Source: Desulfobulbaceae bacterium
Lineage (GTDB): Bacteria; Desulfobacterota; Desulfobulbia; Desulfobulbales; Desulfocapsaceae
Length of the DNA stretch: 64,000 nt
NCBI GenBank assembly: GCA_003249645.1
Contig: QKIH01000033.1
Coordinates: 1 to 64,000, forward strand
Direction of reading: 5' to 3'
Position 1 is the stretch's first letter, and the number at the start of each line of letters is the position of its first letter. Of this stretch, positions 37,291 through 46,617 are shown piece by piece. The notes under the pieces are model-generated. The model did no database searches. It saw only the letters and a list, made by a program, of their open reading frames with translations, and had not been told where the DNA came from. Position numbers and translations under genes: made by a program.

Positions 37291-40200
37291 ATGTTTGCTC
37301 TACGGGTCCGTTCACATTTTTCCCTGTATTGCGGAACGGCTTCACCAAAGAAGCTCTGTCTTCGAGCAAAGGAACTCGGCTATCAAGGTATTGCTTTAAC
37401 CGACAAAGACAACCTCTACGGTCTGCCGGATTTCTTAAAAGAAAGCAAGGCAGCAGGGCTTACCCCGATCATTGGCGCAGAAATCAGTCAGCATACCGGT
37501 AACCACGCTGTTACCTGTCTGGCAAGCTCACAGGAAGGTTTTGCTAATCTATGCAGAATCATCACCAGAAGGCATGCCGAGAAACACTTCACCATTGAAT
37601 CCATCCCACATGATCTTTCAGGAGGTTTGATCTTTCTCTGCTCAGAGCTTCACCATTTACACCATTTCTACCAGCAGAATTTTTTTGTAATCGCAGACCT
37701 TGGCCCACGACCAGGCAGAGAATCTGTAAAACTAAAAAAATTTGCCGACAGCCATAAGATTACATCGATCTGTACCGCAGACAGCAGCCTGCTCACCCCT
37801 GAAGATCAGGGGCTCCATCATCTGCTCAATGTCATAGGTAAAAATGCAACCTTATCCTCGCTGCAAATCCCGGTCGCCAGCCCATTGTTTGGCCCTTCTC
37901 AATATAAAGAAAATTTCGCGATCTGGCCGGAGGTAATTGATAATACAGTAATATTTTGTGAAACAATTACCTATCACGGTCCTTCGTGCAGTCTGGTCAT
38001 GCCGCCATGGAATGAGCAGGGCAATGTTGATCTGGTGCTTCGTGAACAGGCCTATGACGGAGCCGTACGTCGTTACGGTGATGATTTAAGTGAAGCGGTG
38101 GTTGAGCGGCTGGAATATGAACTTAAAATCATTAAAGAGATGCATTTTTCTTCATATTTTCTGGTGGTGCGTAACATTGTTCACGGCGAAGGTAAAGTCG
38201 ACACCAGCAAGAAAAGACGTGTCTGCGGACGCGGCTCAGGGGCAGCATCGCTGGTCGCCTATTGTCTTGAAATAACAAACATCTGTCCGATAAAAAGCAA
38301 TCTCTATTTTGAACGTTTTCTGAATCCTGGCCGTAACGATCCACCAGATATTGATATCGATTTTGCCTGGGACGAACGCGATGAAGTACTCGAAGAGATT
38401 TTCACCGATTATGGCTCTCATGCGGCAATGGTCTGCAACCATGTCTACTTCAAGCCGCGGATGGCAATCAGGGAAACCGCAAAGGCTTATGGTCTGCCGG
38501 GCTATGAGATATCACGACTGACTAAACGGTTGGGGTATCACCATAACCCGGAGAGCCATACGCTTCTTGAAACAATAAAATGCACTTCCAGCTTAAAAGA
38601 TCAGGATCTTGCTGAGCCCTGGCCCGAGATACTTGCCCTGGCAGAACAGCTGATCGGCTGCCCACGGTATCTCTCCGTTCATCCGGGCGGTGTGGTTATA
38701 ACGCCAGGCTCCATCGACAGTTACGCCCCGCTTGAAAGGGCACCAAAAGGGGTGTCGATTATCCAGTGGGAAAAAGACGGCGCAGAGGATATGGGGCTGG
38801 TGAAGATTGATATTCTCGGCAACCGCAGTCTCGGTGTCATCCGGGATTGTATCGCCAATGTCCGGGCCAACGGGATCACTTTCGACGAACAGCTCTGGGA
38901 ACCGGAAGAGGACCCTGCCACCTGTGAAAATGTAGCTCGCGGTAAAACCATGGGTTGTTTTTACATTGAGAGTCCGGCCATGCGGCTACTCCAGAAAAAA
39001 GCCGGAACAGGAGATTTTGAACAGCTTGTCCTGCAGTCTTCCATCATCCGTCCTGCTGCTAATGATTTTGTCCGGGAATATGTCAGAAGACTGCATGGCG
39101 GCAAATGGCAGCATCTCCATGAAAAACTCACCGATGTGCTGGACGAGACTTTCGGACTGATGGTCTACCAGGAAGACGTTTCAAAGGTTGCGGTCTCCTT
39201 GGCTGGCTTCAGTCATGCTCGAGCAGACGGTTTACGCAAAGTGCTGTCCAAAAAAGATCGAGAGGTACGCTTAAAAGATTACAGACAGGAATTTTATGAC
39301 GGCTGCAGGAAAAATGAGATCACTGACGAAATCATCGACCAGCTCTGGCAGATGATGATGAGCTTTGACGGCTATTCATTCTGCAAACCCCATTCGGCTT
39401 CGTACGCCAGAGTATCGTTTCAGGCAGCCTATTGCAAAACCCATTTTCCGGCGGAATTTATGGCTGCTGTGATTTCAAATCAGGGCGGCTTTTACTCCAC
39501 CTTTGCCTATGTTTCCGAAGCCAGACGAATAGGCATAGAAGTACTTCAGCCGGATATCAACCAGAGTCTCCTCAGGTGGAAAGGCAAAGGTAAGCAAATC
39601 CGTCCTGGTTTTCTCTCCGTCCGTTCACTTTCTCTTCGCTGTATCAAGAGACTGTTATCAGAAAGAAACAGACAAGCTTTCAATTCTTTCTACGATTTTC
39701 TCTACCGGGTTCGTCCGGCAGAAGATGAGGCTAAAGCCCTTATCCACGCAGGGGCTGCAGATTCTTTTCCTCAAAATTCCAGCCGCACAACACTACTCTG
39801 GCAACTGGCCCTGTTTAAGGAAGAACAGAATACTAAAAAGGAGGTCTCTCTTTTTACGCCAAAACCAATTGCTGCACCGTCCCTGCCTGACCAGCCGCTC
39901 TCACTGCGCTACCGGTTTGAATATAAAACGCTCGGTTTTCTCTGCGGTCTTCACCCTATCACTTTCTTTGCCAGCCAGACTGCATCAATGGTAAAGGGTA
40001 TTGATCTGCAGCAACATATTCATCACAGGATCACCTTTGCCGGCTGGCTGCTGACCGGCAAGATTGTCTCGACTAAAACCGGTGACGCCATGGAATTTCT
40101 TACCTTTGAAGATGAAACGGCAACGGTCGAGGCAACATTTTTCCCAAAGGTATATCATCGTTATTCGCATCAGCTGAGCAGCGGGAAACCCTACATACTT

Positions 40201-40293
40201 GAAGGTATTGTTGAAGAAGATTTCGGCGCACTTACCCTGACGGTTGACAGGGTGTTTCCGCTTAGGCCTGCCGCCGGTCAGGGAATAAAATGA
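37291..40293 (+). CDS. dnaE2: Error-prone DNA polymerase III alpha subunit DnaE2
   Basis: A 1000-residue polymerase of the C family, near the usual DnaE2 length. An N-terminal PHP domain (RVRSHFSLYCGTASPKKLC) is followed by the palm with PDIDIDFAWDERDE carrying the catalytic Asp pair, and GRGSGAASLVAYCLEITNI. A helix-hairpin-helix part and an OB-fold (ITFAGWLLTGKIV) are near the end. It performs translesion synthesis with ImuB after DNA damage. It starts seven bases after imuB; its 3' end overlaps the convergent OmpA-like gene by 16 bp, so no terminator separates them. Confidence 0.93.
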   Translation: MFALRVRSHFSLYCGTASPKKLCLRAKELGYQGIALTDKDNLYGLPDFLKESKAAGLTPIIGAEISQHTGNHAVTCLASSQEGFANLCRIITRRHAEKHFTIESIPHDLSGGLIFLCSELHHLHHFYQQNFFVIADLGPRPGRESVKLKKFADSHKITSICTADSSLLTPEDQGLHHLLNVIGKNATLSSLQIPVASPLFGPSQYKENFAIWPEVIDNTVIFCETITYHGPSCSLVMPPWNEQGNVDLVLREQAYDGAVRRYGDDLSEAVVERLEYELKIIKEMHFSSYFLVVRNIVHGEGKVDTSKKRRVCGRGSGAASLVAYCLEITNICPIKSNLYFERFLNPGRNDPPDIDIDFAWDERDEVLEEIFTDYGSHAAMVCNHVYFKPRMAIRETAKAYGLPGYEISRLTKRLGYHHNPESHTLLETIKCTSSLKDQDLAEPWPEILALAEQLIGCPRYLSVHPGGVVITPGSIDSYAPLERAPKGVSIIQWEKDGAEDMGLVKIDILGNRSLGVIRDCIANVRANGITFDEQLWEPEEDPATCENVARGKTMGCFYIESPAMRLLQKKAGTGDFEQLVLQSSIIRPAANDFVREYVRRLHGGKWQHLHEKLTDVLDETFGLMVYQEDVSKVAVSLAGFSHARADGLRKVLSKKDREVRLKDYRQEFYDGCRKNEITDEIIDQLWQMMMSFDGYSFCKPHSASYARVSFQAAYCKTHFPAEFMAAVISNQGGFYSTFAYVSEARRIGIEVLQPDINQSLLRWKGKGKQIRPGFLSVRSLSLRCIKRLLSERNRQAFNSFYDFLYRVRPAEDEAKALIHAGAADSFPQNSSRTTLLWQLALFKEEQNTKKEVSLFTPKPIAAPSLPDQPLSLRYRFEYKTLGFLCGLHPITFFASQTASMVKGIDLQQHIHHRITFAGWLLTGKIVSTKTGDAMEFLTFEDETATVEATFFPKVYHRYSHQLSSGKPYILEGIVEEDFGALTLTVDRVFPLRPAAGQGIK

Positions 40294-41234
40294 AGCTCAA
40301 CCCGGCGATTCATCGCCTGAAGACCGGAGGAGTTATTGCTTTCAAAAAAGTTGGCAGCGCCATATCCGTTTGCCCGGATTCGATCGGGTGCAATGCCGCG
40401 ATCGACAAGATACCACCGCACCTGTTCTGCCCATAGGCTCGATAAGGCAATATTATCATCATTACTGCCAACAGCATCAGTATAACCTTGAACATGAAGA
40501 GAAATGCGCTGGTTCTGTTTCATTGTTTCAGCCACGTTTTTCAGCGCCTGGTGCATTCGTTTCGGTACAGTTCTCTCAGTCCGGTTAAAATAAAGATAGA
40601 TCGTCTCTGAGGACCCTTTTAAATACGAAAGCCCTTCTGCTACCTGCGTTTTTCCGGAAGATTTCTGAGACTGTTGTGACCCGGCTGAATTCTGATGATC
40701 GCTATAACTTTTTTCAACCCGTATGGCATGAAGCGTTACAATCTGTTCTTCTTGATCAGCAAGATCTTCTGATCCGACAAAGTTGATAGAAGCATACTTT
40801 TTCATCGTCTTCAGCTCAGCAACGATTGCCTTGTGGATCTCTTCCGACTGTTCTAAACTTGCATATCCTACAACTCCTGTTCGAACACCCACTTCCGAAC
40901 GCAGCTTGCCGAGCCGGTTTATCGTTATTGTGACAGACGTTGTATCTTCTTTATTGCCCTCCATGCTTGCGTTCAGACCAGTGCCCTGTTCTTCAATGAG
41001 CTCAATATTAAGCTTTTCAAAGACCTGATGGCCTGCATCGACAAGATCATCATAATCGGCCTGATATTCCCTGACCAGATTTCCAGAGACGTAGGTGTAG
41101 GCACCAGCCCCTGCTCCGGCAACAAAGAGAGCTGCGCAACCGCTGATAGAAAAAGAAAACAACAGAAGCAAAACCGATATGATGGTCTGATTTGCTCTGA
41201 ATCTTCTGGAATTAATGGTTGTTTTCATTTTCAT
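40278..41234 (-). CDS. OmpA-family lipoprotein with DUF3568-like domain
   Basis: About 318 residues from ATG 41234; a GTG at 41273 gives 13 more. A signal with lipobox SISGC is followed by a glycine/alanine zipper (AALFVAGAGAGAYTYVSG) and a DUF3568-like domain (about 45-145). The C-terminal OmpA peptidoglycan-binding domain has ISLHVQGYTDAVGSNDDN and GYGAANFFESN, the Asp and Arg residues that hold diaminopimelate. It should tether the outer membrane to the cell wall. It begins 17 bp after the stop of the large envelope protein upstream and is probably co-transcribed with it. Confidence 0.85.
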   Translation of the reverse strand: MKMKTTINSRRFRANQTIISVLLLLFSFSISGCAALFVAGAGAGAYTYVSGNLVREYQADYDDLVDAGHQVFEKLNIELIEEQGTGLNASMEGNKEDTTSVTITINRLGKLRSEVGVRTGVVGYASLEQSEEIHKAIVAELKTMKKYASINFVGSEDLADQEEQIVTLHAIRVEKSYSDHQNSAGSQQSQKSSGKTQVAEGLSYLKGSSETIYLYFNRTERTVPKRMHQALKNVAETMKQNQRISLHVQGYTDAVGSNDDNIALSSLWAEQVRWYLVDRGIAPDRIRANGYGAANFFESNNSSGLQAMNRRVELHFIP

Positions 41235-41250
41235 TGGTTCTTTAACTTTT

Positions 41251-43917
41251 TTATTGGGATCCTTCGGAATCACCGTTTAAAGGTATACGTTCAATAGAGT
41301 TGCACTCCCGGTAAGTGACAGCAGCTTTACAGCCATTACAGACAAATTCTCTTGTGTACCATTGTCCAACATTGCGCGTGCCGCACAGTGGGCAGGTTGC
41401 CACAAGCTTTTCCTGCATTCTCTGTTCAACAAAAATCCACTGCCCCGCATTAAATCCCTCTGCACGGAGGGCAAAAAGCTCCTTTTCCCCTGATTCGGTG
41501 AGATAAAGAAGATTGTCCCGTTCCACAACGTAGCCATGCAGCATCGTTTCATTCAGATATTTCCGGCTGATAATTTCCCAGTCCGGAATATTTACCGGCA
41601 GCTGCCCCAGCTCATCGACAGCAAGATGCTGTTCTCCCTCATCAACCAGGTGAAGAAGCAGGCCAATACGATACCTTGCAGCACTTTGGGGCTTATAGGT
41701 TTGCAGCAATCTTGACACCGAATGAACCAGTTTCCCGCTTATCTGTTCGTCCAAAATAGACTGATCCATACTCTGCCAGTCAATGATGGTGGTCATTTCC
41801 ATACTCATGGAGTTTTTCTTTGAAAAGACCTTTTTTACAAACAGAAAATAAACAAACAGAAGCAGGACAAAAAGGGTCAGCACCAGAGAAACAACTAAAG
41901 GAGCAAAGCGGAGAACAACCTCGTAAACCTGGTTCTTGTCGATTTTGTAGAGAAAAGCTGGCCAGGACTCTTTGATCTCGCCAGCAGAATTTTCAGTAAG
42001 TTCGGAGACTACCGGAGTTGGTACCGGGTCTGTGATCTTCTGCTCTTTATCAGTTTCATAATCCCCCTGTATATAAATTCTCGTCAGCGAAAAGATAGTA
42101 GCAAAGTTCTCACCTGAAAAAACAGGGTCTTCCAACAGCTGATCATAAAAAGGATACACTATCCCGGCCAGCTGTTCTCTCTCCTGCACCTTCATAGAGT
42201 CAAGCAGATGCTTGACGCCGTATTCACTCCAGTTTTTTCCTCGATCAAGAGGAATCTGAAACAAAAGCGGCTTTAAACCGGCGGCCGACCGGCCAGCCGC
42301 GGTTATCCTGGGCATGGAAAATGTGGCTATAAGAAATTCATTAAGAGAAGGTCTCATGACAACCATATCGAGATAGGATGCAAGCAAACGACCATCACAG
42401 CCTGATTGCAGTCTCTCTTTTGCATCCTGCAGGGATCTGGCAGGAAGAGTTGCAGACAATAACAGATCCGGCCTGCTAGCCTTTACTGTTTCTCTGGCCG
42501 CTGAAACCAGTTGCTCGATCTGCACGGTCCGCCAGGCAGTCCATGCAGCAAGGTGTTCGGTCAGCAGCTGTTCTGCAGTGTTTCCTCGCTGAACCGTAAT
42601 ATTATTGACCTTTTCAAACTGTTTTACAGCTGCCTGACTATAGTCGTAGTTTAAACCCGGATAGAGTAGATCGGTAAGATGAATACCTGCAACATTATAC
42701 TTTTTTACCAGTGTCTTGAGGTTCTTTATTAACAGCGTTTTTGTCTTTTCAGACGATGGAGAAAGCCATAAATCTGAGACAAGGCCATGCTGATCAACCA
42801 TGGCAGCCTGTTTATTCTTTACAACCGCCTGATGATTGCGCAGGGCAGAGATACTGAGATGCGTCTTTATCCCTGCAGCGGCAAGGCTTTTAAGCAGCAA
42901 TTCAAATCGTGAACAAACCTCAGGCTCAGCCATCGGCTCACCGCCCGAGGCAAAATAGTGATTACCGTCTCGATCCATAACCGGTACAAAGACATCGGTC
43001 ACCCCAAACTCAAGAAGATTGCGAATCATCTCCTTCATGTCGATAGTGATGAGACCGGGATCAACCTGAATCCCCACGCTACGTTCCTGCTGCTGTCCGC
43101 CGCGGGAAAAGAACTGATCAAGACTCAGGCATGCGCCTCCCTGCTGCTTCACATATTTGGCAAAATCCTGCAGCACAGCAGCGTGCTGTACAATAATGGT
43201 CGGGTGCAGAAGCATGACAAAAGGTCGCCCGCTCTCTTTGCGATAAAGATAATTTTCTTTCAAGAGATCAAGAGCCATCTGATCATCAAGACCATAGGTG
43301 ACAAAAAGATCAAAATCGGAAAACAGAATACGATCGGTGGAGTTGGTGGAAATTGGAAATTCGCCCAGAACACTCTGAGAAACCGCCTGTTCAGATTCTG
43401 AGGCATCAAACCGGAAACCGACCTCACCTGCCAGGGAGAAAAGATCTCGATCCACCTGATCTGAAGGGACACGCAACCACACAGGGCACATTCCGGTAAT
43501 CTTCTCAAGAGCGCTCTGTGAAGCTGTAAGATCACCTTTGGCTGCAGATAGACCTTGTGTTTTCAGTAATGAATAAGCCTTTGAAAAAACACCTATGGTT
43601 CCCTGATCGGAGAGTTTTTTAACCGTCTCCGGAAACTTCCCGGCAAACTCTCCTGTGAGAAAAAAAGAAGAAAATTCCTGGAAATTCAATTGAGTCAATG
43701 CGTCATTATCTTCCTGGAGTTCAACATCAAAAAGGAGCAGAAGCGGGGACGCAGCTGTTTCCGCCGCCGCTCTTGACTGCGGAAAAACCGCAAGCAGCAG
43801 GGAAAACAGCAATATAGATAAATAGCTCAAAAGCCGTGTCATGGAGATCTTTGCGGACCAGGGTTTATCTACAGTGGGCACTATATCTTTGCCGACCGGA
43901 ATCAGATTATATTTCAC
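41251..43917 (-). CDS. Membrane-anchored pseudo-deacetylase/glycosidase-like protein with zinc ribbon
   Basis: An 888-residue protein. A signal or anchor helix (about 28-50) leads to a NodB-like domain (about 55-290). Its metal motifs are gone: GVFSKAYS stands where HxxxH belongs, and FDVELQ where TFDD belongs. Next comes a glycoside-hydrolase-like barrel (about 290-640; GIHLTDLLYPGLNYDYS). A transmembrane helix follows (about 668-697). A cytoplasmic part has a winged-helix-like region and a C-terminal zinc ribbon (CPLC and CNGC, from residue 842). The periplasmic half recalls PgaB, which joins a deacetylase to a glycosidase for exopolysaccharide export. The whole architecture is unfamiliar. 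The start may be at 43842. Confidence 0.72.
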   Translation of the reverse strand: MKYNLIPVGKDIVPTVDKPWSAKISMTRLLSYLSILLFSLLLAVFPQSRAAAETAASPLLLLFDVELQEDNDALTQLNFQEFSSFFLTGEFAGKFPETVKKLSDQGTIGVFSKAYSLLKTQGLSAAKGDLTASQSALEKITGMCPVWLRVPSDQVDRDLFSLAGEVGFRFDASESEQAVSQSVLGEFPISTNSTDRILFSDFDLFVTYGLDDQMALDLLKENYLYRKESGRPFVMLLHPTIIVQHAAVLQDFAKYVKQQGGACLSLDQFFSRGGQQQERSVGIQVDPGLITIDMKEMIRNLLEFGVTDVFVPVMDRDGNHYFASGGEPMAEPEVCSRFELLLKSLAAAGIKTHLSISALRNHQAVVKNKQAAMVDQHGLVSDLWLSPSSEKTKTLLIKNLKTLVKKYNVAGIHLTDLLYPGLNYDYSQAAVKQFEKVNNITVQRGNTAEQLLTEHLAAWTAWRTVQIEQLVSAARETVKASRPDLLLSATLPARSLQDAKERLQSGCDGRLLASYLDMVVMRPSLNEFLIATFSMPRITAAGRSAAGLKPLLFQIPLDRGKNWSEYGVKHLLDSMKVQEREQLAGIVYPFYDQLLEDPVFSGENFATIFSLTRIYIQGDYETDKEQKITDPVPTPVVSELTENSAGEIKESWPAFLYKIDKNQVYEVVLRFAPLVVSLVLTLFVLLLFVYFLFVKKVFSKKNSMSMEMTTIIDWQSMDQSILDEQISGKLVHSVSRLLQTYKPQSAARYRIGLLLHLVDEGEQHLAVDELGQLPVNIPDWEIISRKYLNETMLHGYVVERDNLLYLTESGEKELFALRAEGFNAGQWIFVEQRMQEKLVATCPLCGTRNVGQWYTREFVCNGCKAAVTYRECNSIERIPLNGDSEGSQ

Positions 43918-44002
43918 TGTATTATAACAGAAAAATATACCCTTGGCTTCCCGAGATTAAACAAAAAAAAGATTAACCCTGATTCAACATTTCCGCGATT
44001 GA

Positions 44003-45058
44003 TCAGACCACACAAGTCAAGCCAGGTGCTCCATCAGTCACTTCTCCTATGCAGACGGCATCTGCAACGCCTGCCGCATGCATTGCCTTGATGGCCGCAT
44101 CGACTTGCTTCATAGGTAGAGCGAGCAGAAGGCCTCCGGAAGTCTGCGGATCATAAAGCAATTCTTCCGAATGCCTGTCCAGGCTTCCTTCAAGAATAAA
44201 ATCAAACTGGCTCACCATCTTGCGGTTATCCTTATTGCTGCCGGTGGTCTGACCGATCTTGTACATATCAAGAGCATCTGGATAATAGGGCAGATCTTTC
44301 TGGCGAATAATTAACCGGACCCCGCTGCCGACAGCCATCTCCAGCCCATGACCGAGAATGCCGAAACCGGTAATATCAGTACAGGAATGCAGTTCAAACT
44401 GCAAGGCGGCGTTCATCGCCGGACCATTCAGTGATGCAAGGATCGGAAGAGTGTACTGTTCAAGTTCCCTGAACGGATATTTATTGGCCCGGACTGCATT
44501 GAACAGCACCCCGGAACCCATTGGTTTTGTAAGGATCAGCCCATCACCTGGTCTTGCTCCGGCATTGGTTATGATTTTATCCGGATGCACCACTCCGCTG
44601 ACACAGAGACCGTATTTCGGTTCATTATCATCAACGGTGTGACCGCCTGCAAGACAAGCTCCTGACTCAATCACCTTGTCGTTGCCGCCGCGCAGGATTT
44701 CACGCAACACCCCCATATCAAGATGGTTGGAGGGGAACATCACCACATTCAATGCCGTCAACGGTTTACCACCCATGGAATAGACATCTGAAATGGAGTT
44801 AGCGGCGGAGATCTGACCGAACCAGTATGGATCATCAACTGGCGGGGTAATAAAGTCGACGGTATTGATCATTGCAAGTTCATCGGAGAGACGATAGACC
44901 GAGGCATCATCCGAGGTTTCTACCCCTACCAGCAGATTTGGATCATCACTTCTGGTAAGGCCTTTTAGCGCGTCCGACAGATCCGTCGGACCGATTTTAG
45001 CAGCTCAGCCGCATGTTCTGGCAAGTTTGGTAAGTGTTTTTTTTCTAAAGAAACTCAT
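44003..45058 (-). CDS. selD: Selenide, water dikinase SelD, itself a selenoprotein
   Basis: A 351-residue enzyme that makes selenophosphate from selenide and ATP. It is read from ATG 45058 through an in-frame TGA at 45005-45007. The N-terminus is RKKTLTKLARTCG-Sec18-AAKIGPTDLS, the conserved active-site motif (Cys/Sec-x-x-Lys). Downstream are VETSEDASVYRL, AMINTVDFITPPVDDPYWFG, AGGHTVDDNEPKYGL, TGFGILGHGLEM and DPQTSGGLLLALP, all SelD signatures. A SECIS-like stem follows the TGA directly. Conceptual translation that stops at TGA loses the first 62 residues and the active site. The genome should also carry selA, selB and selC. Confidence 0.93.
44972..44991 (-). promoter_or_regulatory. Bacterial SECIS element in selD
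   Basis: On the minus strand GTCCGAC-GGATCT-GTCGGAC forms a perfect 7-bp stem with a 6-base loop starting with GG. The loop begins 20 bases after the TGA (45005), within the distance used by SelB. The stem is coding sequence at the same time. Confidence 0.8.
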
Positions 45059-45118
45059 ATTATTTTCGCAACTCCGTAGAGATTATCTGGATCAGTTTCG
45101 TACTTGACTCAGATAATA

Positions 45119-45155
45119 AGACCATTTGTCAATATAGCCACCAAAGAGATGGTCT
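45119..45155 (-). terminator. Weak terminator after the PhoH-like gene
   Basis: AGACCAT and ATGGTCT pair across a 23-base loop, followed on the minus strand by TATTATCTG. The loop is long and the T-run poor, so this is tentative. Confidence 0.3.
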
Positions 45156-45164
45156 CATCCCGCC

Positions 45165-46502
45165 CTAAAGGATATTACTTGCCAGTTCGGCAAGCTCAGA
45201 GCGTTCTCCTTTTTTAAGGTCGATATGGGCATAGAGTTCCTGTCCCTGCATCTTATCAATCAAGGTGGAAAGCCCGTTGGAGTTGAGGCCAAGATAGGGA
45301 TGATCTATCTGGTTGACATCGCCGGTAAAAATAATCTTCGTTCCTTCTCCGGCCCTGGTGATAATGGTCTTTACTTCATGGGGAGTAAGATTCTGCGCCT
45401 CGTCGACGATCATATACATCTTGACCAGGCTGCGGCCGCGAATATAGGCAAGCGGTTCAATAATCAGTTTTTCGTCTTCAACCATACGCTGCAAGGCTCT
45501 GTACATCTCACTTTTCTCTGAAAACTGATTACGGATAACGCCAAGATTATCATACAAAGGCTGCATATAGGGTTTGATTTTCGACTGGATATCACCGGGC
45601 AGGAAACCGATATCCTTATTGGAAAGCGGTACAACAGGCCGGGTAAGAACAATCTGACGATAGTCTTTTCGTTTTTCCAGAGCCGCAGCAAGTGCCAGCA
45701 GGGTTTTTCCCGTCCCGGCTTTTCCTGAAATTGTAACCAGCTTGATATCATTGTTGATGAGAGCTTCAACGGCAAAAGACTGTTCTGCATTTCTCGGCAC
45801 AATCCCGTATACGGCTTCTTTTTTCACCCGGCGAATCACTCTGCCATTGTCCAGACTGTCACAGACGCAAGTGGCCAGAGCCGATTTATTGCCGTTTTTC
45901 AATACCAGAAATTCGTTGGGGTTGAGCTCGGCAATACCGGTATAGTCATCAGCTTTCAGTTCGCCGTCTGTTACATAAAGCTTTTCAATCAGTTCCGAGG
46001 AAAAATTTTCGACATAACGGTAGCCGGAATACAGCTCGGACGGATTCTTTACATGATCTGTGGTGTAGTCTTCTGCCATCAATCCGATCGATCTGGCCTT
46101 CATACGCAGATTAACATCTTTGCTGACCAGAATCACCGCATGACCCTTCTTCTCCTCTTTAACATGATAGGCAATGTTAAGAATACGATGATCTTCCTTT
46201 TCCACATTGGGGAAGGTTGAGCCAAGATCCTTGTGCATGTCTCTTTCAAGACGTACACCAATCCGGCCCTTATCCGGCCCGAGCGGAACTCCGCCGTTAA
46301 ACAGCTTTTCATGACTCAGCTTATCGAGCTCACGGACAAATTCACGGGCGTGAAAATTTATTACCTGACTGCCTTTTTTGAAGTGATCGAGTTCTTCGAG
46401 AACTGTGATGGGGATGATAATGTCGTGTTCGTTGAAATTGTAAATGCAGGAACTATCGTGAAGAATAACGTTGGTATCAAGGATAAAAACCTTTTTTTTC
46501 AT
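45165..46502 (-). CDS. PIN-PhoH protein (PhoH2-like RNase/helicase)
   Basis: A 445-residue protein. Residues about 3-150 are a PIN nuclease domain with the acidic residues of FILDTNVILHD, VLEELDHFKKG and VILVSKDVNLRMKA. Residues about 245-440 are a PhoH ATPase, with Walker A ISGKAGTGKTLLALA, Walker B YMIVDEAQNLTPHE and the IIFTGDVNQID motif. Fusions of this type unwind and cleave RNA. The gene is on the same strand as selD but 106 bp away. Confidence 0.92.
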   Translation of the reverse strand: MKKKVFILDTNVILHDSSCIYNFNEHDIIIPITVLEELDHFKKGSQVINFHAREFVRELDKLSHEKLFNGGVPLGPDKGRIGVRLERDMHKDLGSTFPNVEKEDHRILNIAYHVKEEKKGHAVILVSKDVNLRMKARSIGLMAEDYTTDHVKNPSELYSGYRYVENFSSELIEKLYVTDGELKADDYTGIAELNPNEFLVLKNGNKSALATCVCDSLDNGRVIRRVKKEAVYGIVPRNAEQSFAVEALINNDIKLVTISGKAGTGKTLLALAAALEKRKDYRQIVLTRPVVPLSNKDIGFLPGDIQSKIKPYMQPLYDNLGVIRNQFSEKSEMYRALQRMVEDEKLIIEPLAYIRGRSLVKMYMIVDEAQNLTPHEVKTIITRAGEGTKIIFTGDVNQIDHPYLGLNSNGLSTLIDKMQGQELYAHIDLKKGERSELAELASNIL

Positions 46503-46617
46503 GTACAGATTTCCTGAAAGTTAAATTAATAAATTCAGCCTTACCGTCAGTTTAGTACCTTAGAAATTTATTTCTTGTTTAAAAAAATTTCGTGAAGGTA
46601 CTTATACTCGAAGAGTA

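Noticed and set aside
44003-44872. selD starting at the internal ATG 44872
   Set aside because: This would remove the active-site motif. The frame upstream is fully SelD-like with one TGA at the Sec position and a SECIS-like stem, so read-through is the better model.
45005-45007. TGA in selD as a nonsense mutation
   Set aside because: Its position at the conserved Cys/Sec residue and the stem 20 bases downstream argue for selenocysteine.
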